Both the position numbers and the translations under genes were made by a program. This document shows, in pieces, positions 24,415 to 35,445 of a DNA stretch of 64,000 nt. This DNA comes from Aedes albopictus (Eukaryota > Arthropoda > Insecta > Diptera > Culicidae), in contig NC_085138.1 in NCBI RefSeq assembly GCF_035046485.1, positions 426,733,265 to 426,797,264 of the forward strand, in the 5' to 3' direction. Each line of letters opens with the position of its first letter. Within the stretch, counting starts at the first letter, position 1. The notes beneath the pieces were generated by a model. That model ran no database searches. It was not told the origin of the DNA and saw only the letters and a program-made list of their open reading frames with translations.

Positions 24415-26292
24415 TATCCCCCACTGGTCGGGGAAAAAAAGAAACTCATGGTAAAAGTTTCTTTTTTTGTAAATACAATACATCGTTTATATTAACATGG
24501 GAAGAAAAAAGAGGAAAACAACTTTTTTTATCTGAGTGACACGGTCCGCACTAAGTAATAAGAAAACTGAAATTCCGACGCGATTTGTTCTTACTAGAGG
24601 GTCAAAATTTTCTATGGGATGAATTGCACTGACACCATTCTAAAGTATTGAAACTATCACGACGGAGCTGAAATTAAAACGAATCCAGCAGCGCGACAAT
24701 CAGGTCATGGCCAACCATATCCCTGAGTCTTACTCCGCGAAGTGAAGCGGATAATGGTTACCGTTGCTATCGACGGCTATAAGTCAATTAAAAATCGCCT
24801 TTGAAGTTTTGACGACCGAAGTGTCCGATCGACAATCGTTGGAACTCTCTCGCCATTTGATTACTCGTCTGAGACCAGGACCACAGAGAGCGGTAGACTT
24901 CTCACTTCGAGTTTTCATTGGCTCATATGTCCAGTACGATTACTGTCGATCTACACTGGGCTCTCTCTTTCTCAACCACAACCATATATTGTTTATGAGG
25001 GAGAGCACATGTTCAAATCGAGAGGATTACCTCTCCGATTGATTTAGCATACTAACACAGAATCCCGGGATATCAGTATGGATGTAGACCTAGATCTCGT
25101 AAGATCAGGCACCGAGTGGTATATTTATTTTCAAACTTTGATGAGTTTTCGTGGACGTCTCCACTAAACCATCTGTAAAGTTTCAGATACAACGTCTACA
25201 GTACGCACTCAATAGCTAAGCTATGGGCCAGATTAGTATAGTTGATCTAGACCTGTCTGGACTATCAGACGGGTCGCTCCGAACTCGTGAAGTCATAGAA
25301 CGAAGTTGATTTTAATATATAGGTAGTCGAAATGCATATTTTCGGTTTTTCTGTCATGGGACAAACCGGAATGAATTATTTGAAGGTCATTCCAAGGGCA
25401 TTACAGGATTGTGATATGCAGGTAGATTTTCATTGCTCCTGCCCGCGACATGTTCATGAATGACACTGGATAGGTCTACTTTGTAGTAGGAGACCATTCA
25501 AAATTGAATTCTTATAAGAATGGCTTCGGGAAATGTAAACAAACACAAATTCCAGGGCCGATCGTTCTACCACATCTTCCTTAAGCAAAGTTTCTTCTGA
25601 AACCACACGAAGAGTGGCTGGAATGTTCAACTTTGACATACGATTCAACTAATGACAATTGTGTAAATAGCTTCTAGCTAAGAAGAAGCAATCTCAATTA
25701 TCTAAAATTATTAAATCCTAAAGTATATCTCATGCGCATTGGAAAAAAAAAAAATAAACCTTATCTGTATAATAACAAAATAATCAACAAATCAAACAAA
25801 AAATAGCATGCAAAAATACGAAAATAAATTATAGTTTTGTCTATTTACTATTCCGAGCTAATTGTCAGCTCCAACTTATCAAAAATCGCTAATGAGGTTG
25901 GGATCTTAGCGATTCAGATGATCCCGATTATGAAATTGTGCGTTGGCGATAAATATGGCAAAATTACACAGTTTAACTGATTTTTTTTTCATGGATGGTA
26001 GCTTCAAACGTCGTATAGTTTCCACACTTTCAATTCTTTGTCCTGCTCATCCAGCGAAAATGACTGTTTTTTTCCACATGAAGAACTTCAGTTGCTTCTT
26101 AGTCAGGGCTAATGCAAAACTTCGTCACGGCCCAAATGATAGAAAGTTGATTCCTTTTCTTTGTGTGACCAGCAGGGATCAATTAGAGAACATGGTTCGA
26201 AAACTCCCCCAACGCTTGTTGAGAAAAAATATTCAGGAATAATTTTTCCTCCTGAGAACCTAGAATGGTACTTTTTTTTCGTTGGGCGCCAA
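24415..26292 (-). other. internal region of the LTR element
   Basis: About 1.9 kb, largely AT-rich, between the purine tract (24415 side) and the primer-binding site (26281-26292). The longest minus-strand frame wholly inside is 64 codons (25454-25648) and resembles nothing known to me. No reverse transcriptase, integrase or zinc-knuckle motif is visible. It may act mainly as packaging sequence. Confidence 0.7.
26281..26292 (-). other. primer-binding site of the LTR element
   Basis: Minus-strand TTGGCGCCCAAC lies immediately 3' of the 5' LTR end. The TGGCGCC core complements a tRNA 3' end beginning with CCA. The tRNA identity cannot be fixed from this alone. Confidence 0.7.
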
Positions 26293-28750
26293 TGAAACGT
26301 CTTTGACCTCGGGAGCTCGTGCGGTCCCAGAAGGAGACCTGCTTAGACCCCAAGCTGCTGGTCTGACCGTCGGCAGCTTCCGGGGTGGGCGCGAAAGGCC
26401 TCTTTTGCTCCCGAGTCCCAGGGCGTTGAAACGAGGGAGAGTTTTCGGATGACCGGGGAATGTGGAAAAGGTACTCACGTTTCAAATCAATCGGGTGTAT
26501 TTCTGCAACTGAGGCCAACCTTGACAATAGCGTGGGCGTGCCGAAGCTTTCTGGGGTCCCGCCGGTAATGCTGGGCGCGGACGTCGCGTCGGCTGATGGG
26601 GTTCTGGAAGCTCGCGAGCCTAGCATGGCAGGCTCCGTTATGTCCATCCCCGGCGTTGTTCCGGGGCTATTGACTCTGCTGGTATCTCAGTCAAGGAGCC
26701 GGGCTGCCCTGGCGGGTTAGCTTGACATAATCGATCGGCACAGGAGTAGTACACGTGAGGGGGGGGGGGTGTCTGCTGTCTTCCGATGAGGCACGAGGAT
26801 CCCTTCTGCCTATCTCGACGAAGAGCGTAGAGCGCCGAATTCTCGGCTGTTAATGTTCGGATTCCCCGAACACTGATGGCTGTCGTTGTCCTCGGTGGTT
26901 CGACTGTATTTCCACGTGGACCGTGGATGGAAAACGCGCCTCCGCTAGGGAGACGCCACGGAGTTGGTATTTTGTTTTAACCTGGAGTTTGCTCCGCCTT
27001 TACAGAGCAGCTGACGAGGGCCCTCCACCGTCCACACAAAAGGGGGGGGGGGGGGGGGGGTTGTGCGGATTATGTTACACTTCCCAAGAACACTGACCGG
27101 CCCGATTATCCCGAACTTTCGAGCGCGGCACGTCCGTGTGGTGGAGACCGCTCAAACCGACTGCCTTGCATCCCAATCGAATGTTCGTCTCTTCGGCTCG
27201 CTCCGTTCTTTCGGGAGTTTTCGTCTATATCCGCTGCCCGCCGACTGACTGTCAACTTCATGCCTGACGAAGTTTGTTAGCACCACCCACGCATTGCTGC
27301 TGGTGCTACCGCTCAGTGCATTTAAAAGCGACGTTGATGTAGGGAAATTAAGCTTCCTTTTTCCCTAGTCATTAACCACGTAGAGTAATGCGGGGCAAAA
27401 GTTCGCACGGGGCAAAAGTTCGCAGTGGGTCTTTTTTTGAGCACAAGTTAAGAACCCAAACAAATCTGTATGGGTTCGACACATAATCAGGTCAGCTACT
27501 CGTCAATAAAATTTGGAACGATTTCGTTATGGTTTGGCAGAGTTATGCGAAAAAATGTGTTTCAAGGGGTTTTGATAGAATTTTTGGACCTTTTGGAATA
27601 AGAATTTGTAGTAACAGGAAGAAGAAGAATCTCATAACCTCTTTATGTCGGAAAATCGTTATTCCATAGTAGTTCGCAAGGTGCATTCGAATAAACAATA
27701 AACTACTAGTGCTTCTTGCAGAAAGGGACATTGTTAAAACCTCGACAGTGGGGCAAAAGTTCGCAGTAGCTGTGGGGCAAAAGTTCGCACAAGATTTCTG
27801 AGTCTAGTACATCAATATAATTACAGAATCTTTGAAGCAATGATAATTTCGTATAGAAACTACTATATATGCATAATATGAGTAATATGCACCCCTTGAT
27901 GCACCCTGAAATCGTTGCGGCAGAGGGTCTGAACTTAGTTTTGTAAGAAGATTGATTGTAACTCAAACATTATGTTCACGCATTTAAATCAATAAATGGA
28001 AAATGGCTAAAAAACATTCTAAAACATTTTCTTCGTCATCCTCGTAGTGTCTTTTCGTATGTTTCTGAAGGTCTTATGTTCATCTACTTTACCGGGGTCT
28101 TTCATAGCTTAGTTTGTAAATTCCCAGTTATAATTCATCACCATACTGACGGGGATAAGATTCGATAACGGTCCCGTTCAGCAGTTTTGCTGCATATTTG
28201 ATTTTTTTCCATGTATTTTGTGCAACACGTATATCTATGATTACCCCACAATGTGTTTTGACAACTTCAGTAACGCTGTAAAGGACAGCTCTTAGTTGAT
28301 AGTTGTGTAAATCTTCATAAAAGACACTCTATACAAAAGCTGAACACCAGGTCGTATTCCAGTTGGGCCGTAATGCTAAGAACAGAAAGAAACAGATTTC
28401 ATTGCTAGAGTGAAAAGATGAACATGAATTAACATAAAATAAATGAACATCACACCAATAAACTACCCTGTACAAGGTGCGAACTTTTGCCCCGCATAAT
28501 GCGAACTTTTGCCCCCACTATGGGGCAAAAGTTCGCATTGGAGTACTTGTTTTAAAAATTGTATTACTAAAACTACAAAAGGAATGCGAAAAAATCTAGT
28601 ACTACGTTTTGAAGGCAACATGATAGGGACCCGTTTAACGAAGAAAAACTATATTGTTTTCTTTTCGTTCAATAGTTATTTTGTGAAGTCTGTTAGGTGC
28701 GAACTTTTGCCCCGCATTACTCTAAAATGTTACCATTTAGGACGGTAAAA
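26293..28750 (-). repeat. 5' LTR, split by a TA element
   Basis: Segments 26293-27382 and 28725-28750 together make 1116 bp. That equals the 3' LTR length plus the eight extra G bases in its two G tracts. The outermost CA of the LTR has become AA. The interruption is the 1.34-kb element at 27383-28722 with its TA duplication. Confidence 0.9.
27383..28722. mobile_element. 1.34-kb TA-flanked TIR element with eight copies of its terminal 16-mer
   Basis: The intact LTR copy reads CACGTAAAATG at the matching point (24384-24394), which gives the empty site. Here TA is duplicated at 27381-27382 and 28723-28724. The termini start GAGTAATGC and share 26 bp. The 16-mer GGGGCAAAAGTTCGCA occurs at 27392, 27409, 27750, 27774 and 28522, and its complement at 28478, 28500 and 28698. 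The interior is AT-rich without a transposase frame. The TA target suggests mobilisation by a Tc1/mariner-type enzyme; repeated terminal motifs may be extra binding sites. This is the youngest event in the nest. Confidence 0.88.
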
Positions 28751-31700
28751 ATCCTTTGGGGATTCTCCACAGAATCCTTTGGGGATTCTCCACAGAATCC
28801 TTTGGGGATTCTCCACAGAATCCTTTGGGGATTCTCCACAGAATCCTTTGGGGATTCTCCACAGAATCCTTTGGGGATTCTCCACAGAATCCTTTGGGGA
28901 TTCTCCACAGAATCCTTTGGGGATTCTCCACAGAATCCTTTGGGGATTCTCCACAGAATCCTTTGGGGATTCTCCACAGAATCCTTTGGGGATTCTCCAC
29001 AGAATCCTTTGGGGATTCTCCACAGAATCCTTTGGGGATTCTCCACAGAATCCTTTGGGGATTCTCCACAGAATCCTTTGGGGATTCTCCACAGAATCCT
29101 TTGGGGATTCTCCACAGAATCCTTTGGGGATTCTCCACAGAATCCTTTGGGGATTCTCCACAGAATCCTTTGGGGATTCTCCACAGAATCCTTTGGGGAT
29201 TCTCCACAGAATCCTTTGGGGATTCTCCACAGAATCCTTTGGGGATTCTCCACAGAATCCTTTGGGGATTCTCCACAGAATCCTTTGGGGATTCTCCACA
29301 GAATCCTTTGGGGATTCTCCACAGAATCCTTTGGGGATTCTCCACAGAATCCTTTGGGGATTCTCCACAGAATCCTTTGGGGATTCTCCACAGAATCCTT
29401 TGGGGATTCTCCACAGAATCCTTTGGGGATTCTCCACAGAATCCTTTGAAGATTCTCCACAGAATCCATTGGGGATTCTTCACAGAATCCTTTGGGGATT
29501 CTCCACATAATCCTTTGGGGATTCTCCACAGAATCCTTTGGGGATTCTCCACAGAATCCTTTGAAGATTCTCCACAGAATCCATTGGGGATTCTTCACAG
29601 AATCCTTTGGGGATTCTCCACATAATCCTTTGAGGATTCTCCACAGAATCCTTTGGGGATTCTCCACAGAATCCTTTGAGGATTCTCCACAGAATCCTTT
29701 AGGGATTCTCTACAGAATCCTTTAAGGATTCTCCACAGAATCCTTCAAGGATTCTCCACAGAATCTTTTAAGGATTCTCCACAGAATCCCTCAAGGATTC
29801 TCCACAGAATCCTTTGAGGATTCTCCACAGAATCCTTTGAGGATTCTCCACAGAATTCTTTGAGGATTCTCCACAGAATCCTTTGAGGATTCTCCACAGA
29901 ATCCTTTGAGGATTCTCCACAGAATCCTTTGAGGATTCTCCACAGAATCCTTTGAGGATTCTCCACAGAATCCTTTGAGGATTCTCCACAGAATCCTTTG
30001 AGGATTCTCCACAGAATCCTTTGAGGATTCTCCACAGAATCCTTTGAGGATTCTCCACAGAATCCTTTGAGGATTCTCCACAGAATCCTTTGAGGATTCT
30101 CCACAGAATCCTTTGAGGATTCTCCACAGAATCCTTTGAGGATTCTCCACAGAATCCTTTGAGGATTCTCCACAGAATCCTTTGAGGATTCTCCACAGAA
30201 TCCTTTGAGGATTCTCCACAGAATCCTTTGAGGATTCTCCACAGAATCCTTTGAGGATTCTCAACAGAATCTTTTGAGGATTCTCCACAGAATCCTTTGA
30301 GGATTCTCCACAGAATCCTTTGAGGATTCTCCACAGAATCCTTTGAGGATTCTCCACAGAATCCTTTGAGGATTCTCCACAGAATCCTTTGAGGATTCTC
30401 CACAGAATCCTTTGAGGATTCTCCACAGAATCCTTTGAGGATTCTCCACAGAATCCTTTGAGGATTCTCCACAGAATCCTTTGAGGATTCTCCACAGAAT
30501 CCTTTGAGGATTCTCCACAGAATCCTTTGAGGATTCTCCACAGAATCCTTTGAGGATTCTCCACAGAATCCTTTGAGGATTCTCCACAGAATCCTTTGAG
30601 GATTCTCCACAGAATCCTTTGAGGATTCTCCACAGAATCCTTTGAGGATTCTCCACAGAATCCTTTGAGGATTCTCCACAGAATCCTTTGAGGATTCTCC
30701 ACAGAATCTTTTGAGGATTCTCCACAGAATCCTTTGAGGATTCTCCACAGAATCCTTTGAGGATTCTCCACAGAATCCTTTGAGGATTCTCCACAGAATC
30801 CTTTGAGGATTCTCCACAGAATCCTTTGAGGATTCTCCACAGAATCCTTTGAGGATTCTCCACAGAATCCTTTGAGGATTCTCCACAGAATCCTTTGAGG
30901 ATTCTCCACAGAATCCTTTGAGGATTCTCCACAGAATCCTTTGAGGATTCTCCACAGAATCCTTTGAGGATTCTCCACAGAATCCTTTGAGGATTCTCCA
31001 CAGAATCCTTTGAGGATTCTCCACAGAATCCTTTGAGGATTCTCCACAGAATCCTTTGAGGATTCTCCACAGAATCCTTTGAGGATTCTCCACAGAATCC
31101 TTTGGGGATTCTCCACAGAATCCTTTGGGGATTCTCCACAGAATCCTTTGGGGATTCTCCACAGAATCCTTTGGGGATTCTCCACAGAATCCTTTGGGGA
31201 TTCTCCACAGAATCCTTTGGGGATTCTCCACAGAATCCTTTGGGGATTCTCCACAGAATCCTTTGGGGATTCTCCACAGAATCCTTTGGGGATTCTCCAC
31301 AGAATCCTTTGGGGATTCTCCACAGAATCCTTTGGGGATTCTCCACAGAATCCTTTGGGGATTCTCCACAGAATCCTTTGGGGATTCTCCACAGAATCCT
31401 TTGGGGATTCTCCACAGAATCCTTTGGGGATTCTCCACAGAATCCTTTGGGGATTCTCCACAGAATCCTTTGGGGATTCTCCACAGAATCCTTTGGGGAT
31501 TCTCCACAGAATCCTTTGGGGATTCTCCACAGAATCCTTTGGGGATTCTCCACAGAATCCTTTGGGGATTCTCCACAGAATCCTTTGGGGATTCTCCACA
31601 GAATCCTTTGGGGATTCTCCACAGAATCCTTTGGGGATTCTCCACAGAATCCTTTGGGGATTCTCCACAGAATCCTTTGGGGATTCTCCACAGAATCCTT

Positions 31701-32590
31701 TGGGGATTCTCCACAGAATCCTTTGGGGATTCTCCACAGAATCCTTTGGGGATTCTCCACAGAATCCTTTGGGGATTCTCCACAGAATCCTTTGGGGATT
31801 CTCCACAGAATCCTTTGGGGATTCTCCACAGAATCCTTTGGGGATTCTCCACAGAATCCTTTGGGGATTCTCCACAGAATCCTTTGAGGATTCTCCACAG
31901 AATCCTTTGAGGATTCTCCACAGAATCCTTTGAGGATTCTCCACAGAATCCTTTGAGGATTCTCCACAGAATCCTTTGAGGATTCTCCACAGAATCCTTT
32001 GAGGATTCTCCACAGAATCCTTTGAGGATTCTCCACAGAATCTTTTGAGGATTCTCCACAGAATCCTTTGAGGATTCTCAACAGAATCCTTTAAGGATTC
32101 TCCACAGAATCCTTTGAGGATTCTCAACAGAATCCTTTAAGGATTCTCCACAGAATCCTTTGAGGATTCTCCACAGAATCCTTTGAGGATTCTCCACAGA
32201 ATCCTTTGAGGATTCTCCACAGAATCCTTTGAGGATTCTCCACAGAATCCTTTGAGGATTCTCCACAGAATCCTTTGAGGATTCTCCACAGAATCCTTTG
32301 AGGATTCTCCACAGAATCCTTTGAGGATTCTCCACAGAATCCTTTGAGGATTCTCCACAGAATCCTTTGAGGATTCTCCACAGAATCCTTTGAGGATTCT
32401 CCACAGAATCCTTTGAGGATTCTCCACAGAATCCTTTGAGGATTCTCCACAGAATCCTTTGAGGATTCTCCACAGAATCCTTTGAGGATTCTCCACAGAA
32501 TCCTTTGAGGATTCTCCACAGAATCCTTTGAGGATTCTCCACAGAATCCTTTGAGTATTCTCCACAGAATCCTTTGAGGATTCTCCACAG
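28751..32590. repeat. 23-bp palindromic satellite, right part (167 units in perfect register)
   Basis: Unit arms are AGAATCC and GGATTCT, with a 4-base loop CCAC and a 5-base spacer TTTGG or TTTGA. ATCC at 28751, 30016 and 32523 differ by exact multiples of 23 (55 and 164 units), so I see no indel in 3.8 kb. Spacer types come in blocks: TTTGG at about 28751-29440, mixed to 29820, TTTGA to 31085, TTTGG to 31880, TTTGA to 32590. Because 23 is not a multiple of 3 and no unit phase has a stop, all frames stay open for hundreds of codons on both strands. These frames are artefacts of repetition. Confidence 0.96.
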
Positions 32591-33180
32591 AGGGAGAAAT
32601 CTGTTCATAATCTTCAAAGGATTCTGTGAAGAATTCTCTGAGGATTATGTAGAGAATCCTTTAAGGATTCTGTGGAGAATCCTCAAGGCATTCTGTGCAG
32701 AAGCCTCAAAGGTTTCTGTGGAGAATCGTCAAAGGATGCTGTGGAGAATTCTCAAAGAATTCTGTGGAGAATCCTCAAAGAATTCTGTTAAGAATTCTCA
32801 AAGGATTCTGTGGAGAATCCTCAAAGGATTCTGTGGAGAGTCCTTGAAGGATTTTGTGGAGATTCCTCGAAGGATTCTGTAGAGAACTCTCGAAGATTTT
32901 TTTACAGTTTTTTCGAAGGATTCTATTATGAAACCTGAAATGATTCTATAGAGCATCCTCAAAGGGTTCTACAGAGAATCATTAAAGGATTTTGTAGAGA
33001 ATTATCAAAGGATTCTGTGGATATTTTTTTTTTTAATTTCTTTGTATTTGTGAATTATAACTTAATGCTAATTCTTCACACTCTGTGGATAATCTTCAGA
33101 GGATTCTGTAGAGAATCCTCAAAAATTCTGTTGAGCATCCTCATAGGATTCTGTAGATTCTATCGAGCTCCTTGTTATAA
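32591..33180. repeat. diverged right edge of the satellite, opposite orientation
   Basis: After a break with GAGGGAGAAATC the units continue as GGATTCT, loop GTGG, AGAATCC, spacer TCAAA, with growing mutation to about 33170. This is the reverse complement of the main block. The array ends about 200 bp before the exon at 33384. Confidence 0.85.
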
Positions 33181-33383
33181 CACTAATCTTGATTTTGTCC
33201 TGTGAATAGTTGAATCTTTTTCAGAAAATTATTATTTATGCTTACAAAAAACTTAGTGGTGAGAGTTGCTTGACGAACTCGCGTTTCCGCTCAATCAACT
33301 CGATTGTATTCATTGTCTGTACATTCCTTGCTTCAATAATAATTCCCTTCATCTCACAGTTCACGCACTTGCACAATTTACAG

Positions 33384-33505
33384 ATGATGTGGTACCAGGA
33401 TTCGTTCCTCCTGCACCCGAACGATCGCCGCACGATGGACTCCAGAGGGGACAAGCACTATCTCACGATACGGAATGTGCGCCAGTCTGATTTTGGCAAT
33501 TACAG
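33384..33505 (+). CDS. Ig/FN3 adhesion protein, exon encoding the second half of the Ig domain
   Basis: It reads MMWYQDSFLLHPNDRRTMDS then RGDKHYLTIRNVRQSDFGNY. This supplies the C-strand tryptophan (WYQ), the E-strand LTI and the D-x-G-x-Y motif just before the second Ig cysteine, which is completed in the next exon. Its acceptor CAG ends at 33383 after a modest pyrimidine tract. The donor is CAG/GTAAGC at 33506. It enters in phase 0 from the exon at 7662 and leaves with two bases, AG, that join C of the next exon to give serine. An N-glycosylation sequon N-Y-S forms across that junction. The satellite ends only about 200 bp upstream. Confidence 0.92.
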
Positions 33506-33613
33506 GTAAGCTTCTTTTGCGCCGCTCTTCACTCCATTCCGTACAAAAATGCAATTTTAAAATATTACCATTTTTCCCGCGTTTTGCTTCTTTCTCACCC
33601 GTGTTCCGTACAG

Positions 33614-33794
33614 CTGTGTGGCGGAAAACACCCTCGGACGTGCCAAAAAGTACATCGAAATGTCCGGCCGACCGGGGCCAGCGCAGTTCCACTCACCCAT
33701 GTACAGCCGCTACCGCGAGATGTACAACCTGACCTGGAGCGTGGAGTCCTTTCCGCCGATCGAGGAAATTCGATTACTGTACCGAAAGTTAATG
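33614..33794 (+). CDS. Ig/FN3 adhesion protein, exon joining the Ig end to the FN3 domain
   Basis: It starts by completing serine, then CVAENTLGRAKKYIEMSGRP: the F-strand cysteine, the A-x-N-x-x-G motif and the G strand of the Ig domain. It goes on with GPAQFHSPMYSRYREM, then YNLTWSVESFPPIEEIRLLY, the A to C strands of a fibronectin type III domain with its conserved tryptophan and a sequon at NLT. The intron before it is only 108 bp (33506-33613). Acceptor CAG is at 33611-33613 and the donor is ATG/GTGAGT at 33795, phase 0. Ig followed by FN3 and a GPI tail is the layout of insect Klingon and Wrapper. Confidence 0.93.
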
Positions 33795-34999
33795 GTGAGT
33801 GGTATGGACCGTTTTGCTAGTCCCCTGGGGTGTACTTTTCTCACGGGCAGGGGTTTCCGAACTTTTTGAAAATTAAAATCATTACATATTCCTGGACATT
33901 TCTTCTTCTTTCTGACTGTTCTTTGCAAATGGGACAGCACCACGCTCTTTGCTTAGAGTTCTATGATCATATTCCTACTTAAAACTGAGAGCTTTCTGTC
34001 CGAATGACCATTTAGCATGGTCTTGCTAAACATCCGCACGTTTACCACTTCAAACGCATGAGCTCTCAGACCTACAAATTATCGTTTGGGAATCCCTGCC
34101 GTTGGAAGCAGATTTTGCACAGCGACAGCGGTGACGACAGTCCCAAATTACAATTCCACTTGGCTCGTGATTTATTCATACACCAACCAAACAAACTTCA
34201 ATCCACGGCGCTCCATAGTTCGAGCGCCGTCGTCACTCAAAGGTTTTCCCACGAAATTTCCCTCATCAGGCAGAACGATTCCACGACCAACTGTCCCGAG
34301 GACTTTCGAATGTAATTATTCCCTTGATAGAAGGCAGTGTGGAGGGAGGGTGGGACAATCTTTCGGCTGCTAGCGCATTCAGTCGAGGCGTGATTCTAGA
34401 TGGGAATAAACTTTTCAATTTCATCGAATTTGGCGGAGAAATTGACTGAAAAGTTTATCTTTGATGTGAGAGATGAGATGGAGAGAGCTTTGTTGTTGTT
34501 TTCTATGCCGCAGAAATTTGGCAGACTGTAATTAGAAGACCGACCATAAGGCACTTTCGTAAACTTGTGGTAAATTATGCAAATTCGCCTGCAAGCTCTT
34601 ATAATTGTGAATTTATAATTTGGAAAACAACTGTGGTGAGATTTTTTTCTAATGAAACTGATGCAAAATGTTTTTTGGCAATGATTTACTTTCCTCGCGG
34701 CTAGAAATTACATTAACACTCAAAATACCGTGATAGGAAAAAAAGTGGGAACTAAAAGTTTGAGCATCTCGTTCTAAGCCGCCTGTGAACCGATTTTCAA
34801 TTTTCTTTCATGGATATTTAACCCTTTGGAGCCGGAGGGGTCATATATGACCCTTACATACAAAAGGCTGTATAAATTCACCCATTCGATAAAACAGAAT
34901 ACTGTCTTCGGCAAAGTTGTTGAAAAATTGAGTCCTCTATTAGGGAAAAATGGAGATTTTTATGTATTTGAGACTTCATTGATAACCTAGAACATCCTG
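33795..34999 (+). other. start of intron 3, no recognised repeats
   Basis: Mostly unique-looking sequence follows the donor. A phrase TTTAACCCTTTGGAGCC at about 34818 resembles the end of a small TTAA-type element, but I could not find a partner end. No exon signal is seen. Confidence 0.35.
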
Positions 35000-35386
35000 A
35001 ACATCATGAAAATTCGAAAAATGAAATAATTGACATACCAGTTGTTCTAAAAGCTACACATACTACATACTACAAGAATAACTTTATATGTTTTCGCAAA
35101 AATAATAGTATTGCATAATCTGCTGGGATTCGCGAAGCTCTTGAAATCTCAAATGTCATTCAGAGACGCTACAGGGATATTCCAGGTCAGCCAAACTACC
35201 TTGGAGTCCAGGACTTCAGGTCTAAACTCGTAACAATATCTATTTCTGTTATACTGAGTAACGCTGCATAATCAACCGCAGTTACTGAAGCAAACTGAGG
35301 TCTACTTTTCTATAGAAAAACCTTTGGGACATACACAATCGTCCAAACTGTTCTTTTATGAAGTCCTTAAAATCTACAAGAATAAC

Positions 35387-35445
35387 TAGGATTCGACTGG
35401 ATGACTGTTGATAGGAAAAATCAACAATCATCCAGTCGAATCCTA
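35387..35445. repeat. 26-bp-arm hairpin
   Basis: TAGGATTCGACTGGATGACT begins a 26-base arm. Its complement follows after a 7-base loop with a single mismatch. It lies inside a diverged tandem unit. It could be a tiny foldback insertion or a local inversion-duplication. Confidence 0.8.

Larger units (their letters stand above)
23307..28750 (-). mobile_element. non-autonomous LTR retrotransposon inserted in the satellite
   Basis: Two near-identical LTRs (23307-24414 and 26293-28750, the latter split by another element) flank an internal region of only 1.9 kb. ATCC at 23303-23306 and 28751-28754 is the 4-bp target duplication, and the satellite continues on both sides. On the minus strand the LTR starts TGTTACC and ends GTTTCA. 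The primer-binding site follows directly at 26281-26292, reading TTGGCGCCCAAC. A purine-rich tract, GTGGGGGATA, precedes the 3' LTR at 24415. No gag or pol frame exists on the minus strand, so it depends on another element. Only four substitutions and two G-tract length changes separate the LTRs by my count, so the insertion is young. A Ty3/gypsy or BEL-type parent is possible. Confidence 0.88.
7760..33383 (+). other. intron 1 of the Ig/FN3 gene, 25.6 kb
   Basis: The donor is GTAAGT at 7760 and the acceptor CAG ends at 33383, with phase 0 on both sides. The intron carries the two large inverted-repeat elements (9960-16275), a SINE, the 23-bp satellite and the nested LTR retrotransposon. Large transposon-filled introns are usual in Aedes genes. 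Confidence 0.8.

Noticed and set aside
24764..25042. gag-like frame inside the LTR element
   Set aside because: It lies on the strand opposite to the element and has no zinc knuckle or other gag feature.
21441..32590. CRISPR-like array
   Set aside because: There are no unique spacers: the whole unit repeats, and the context is an animal intron.
28717..32617. Giant open frames (up to 778 codons) on both strands of the satellite encoding 23-residue repeats
   Set aside because: A 23-bp unit with no stop in any phase keeps all six frames open automatically. Several frames overlap in the same DNA, and there is no start context or splice link.
34818..34860. End of a TTAA-type element
   Set aside because: No matching second end or duplication found nearby.
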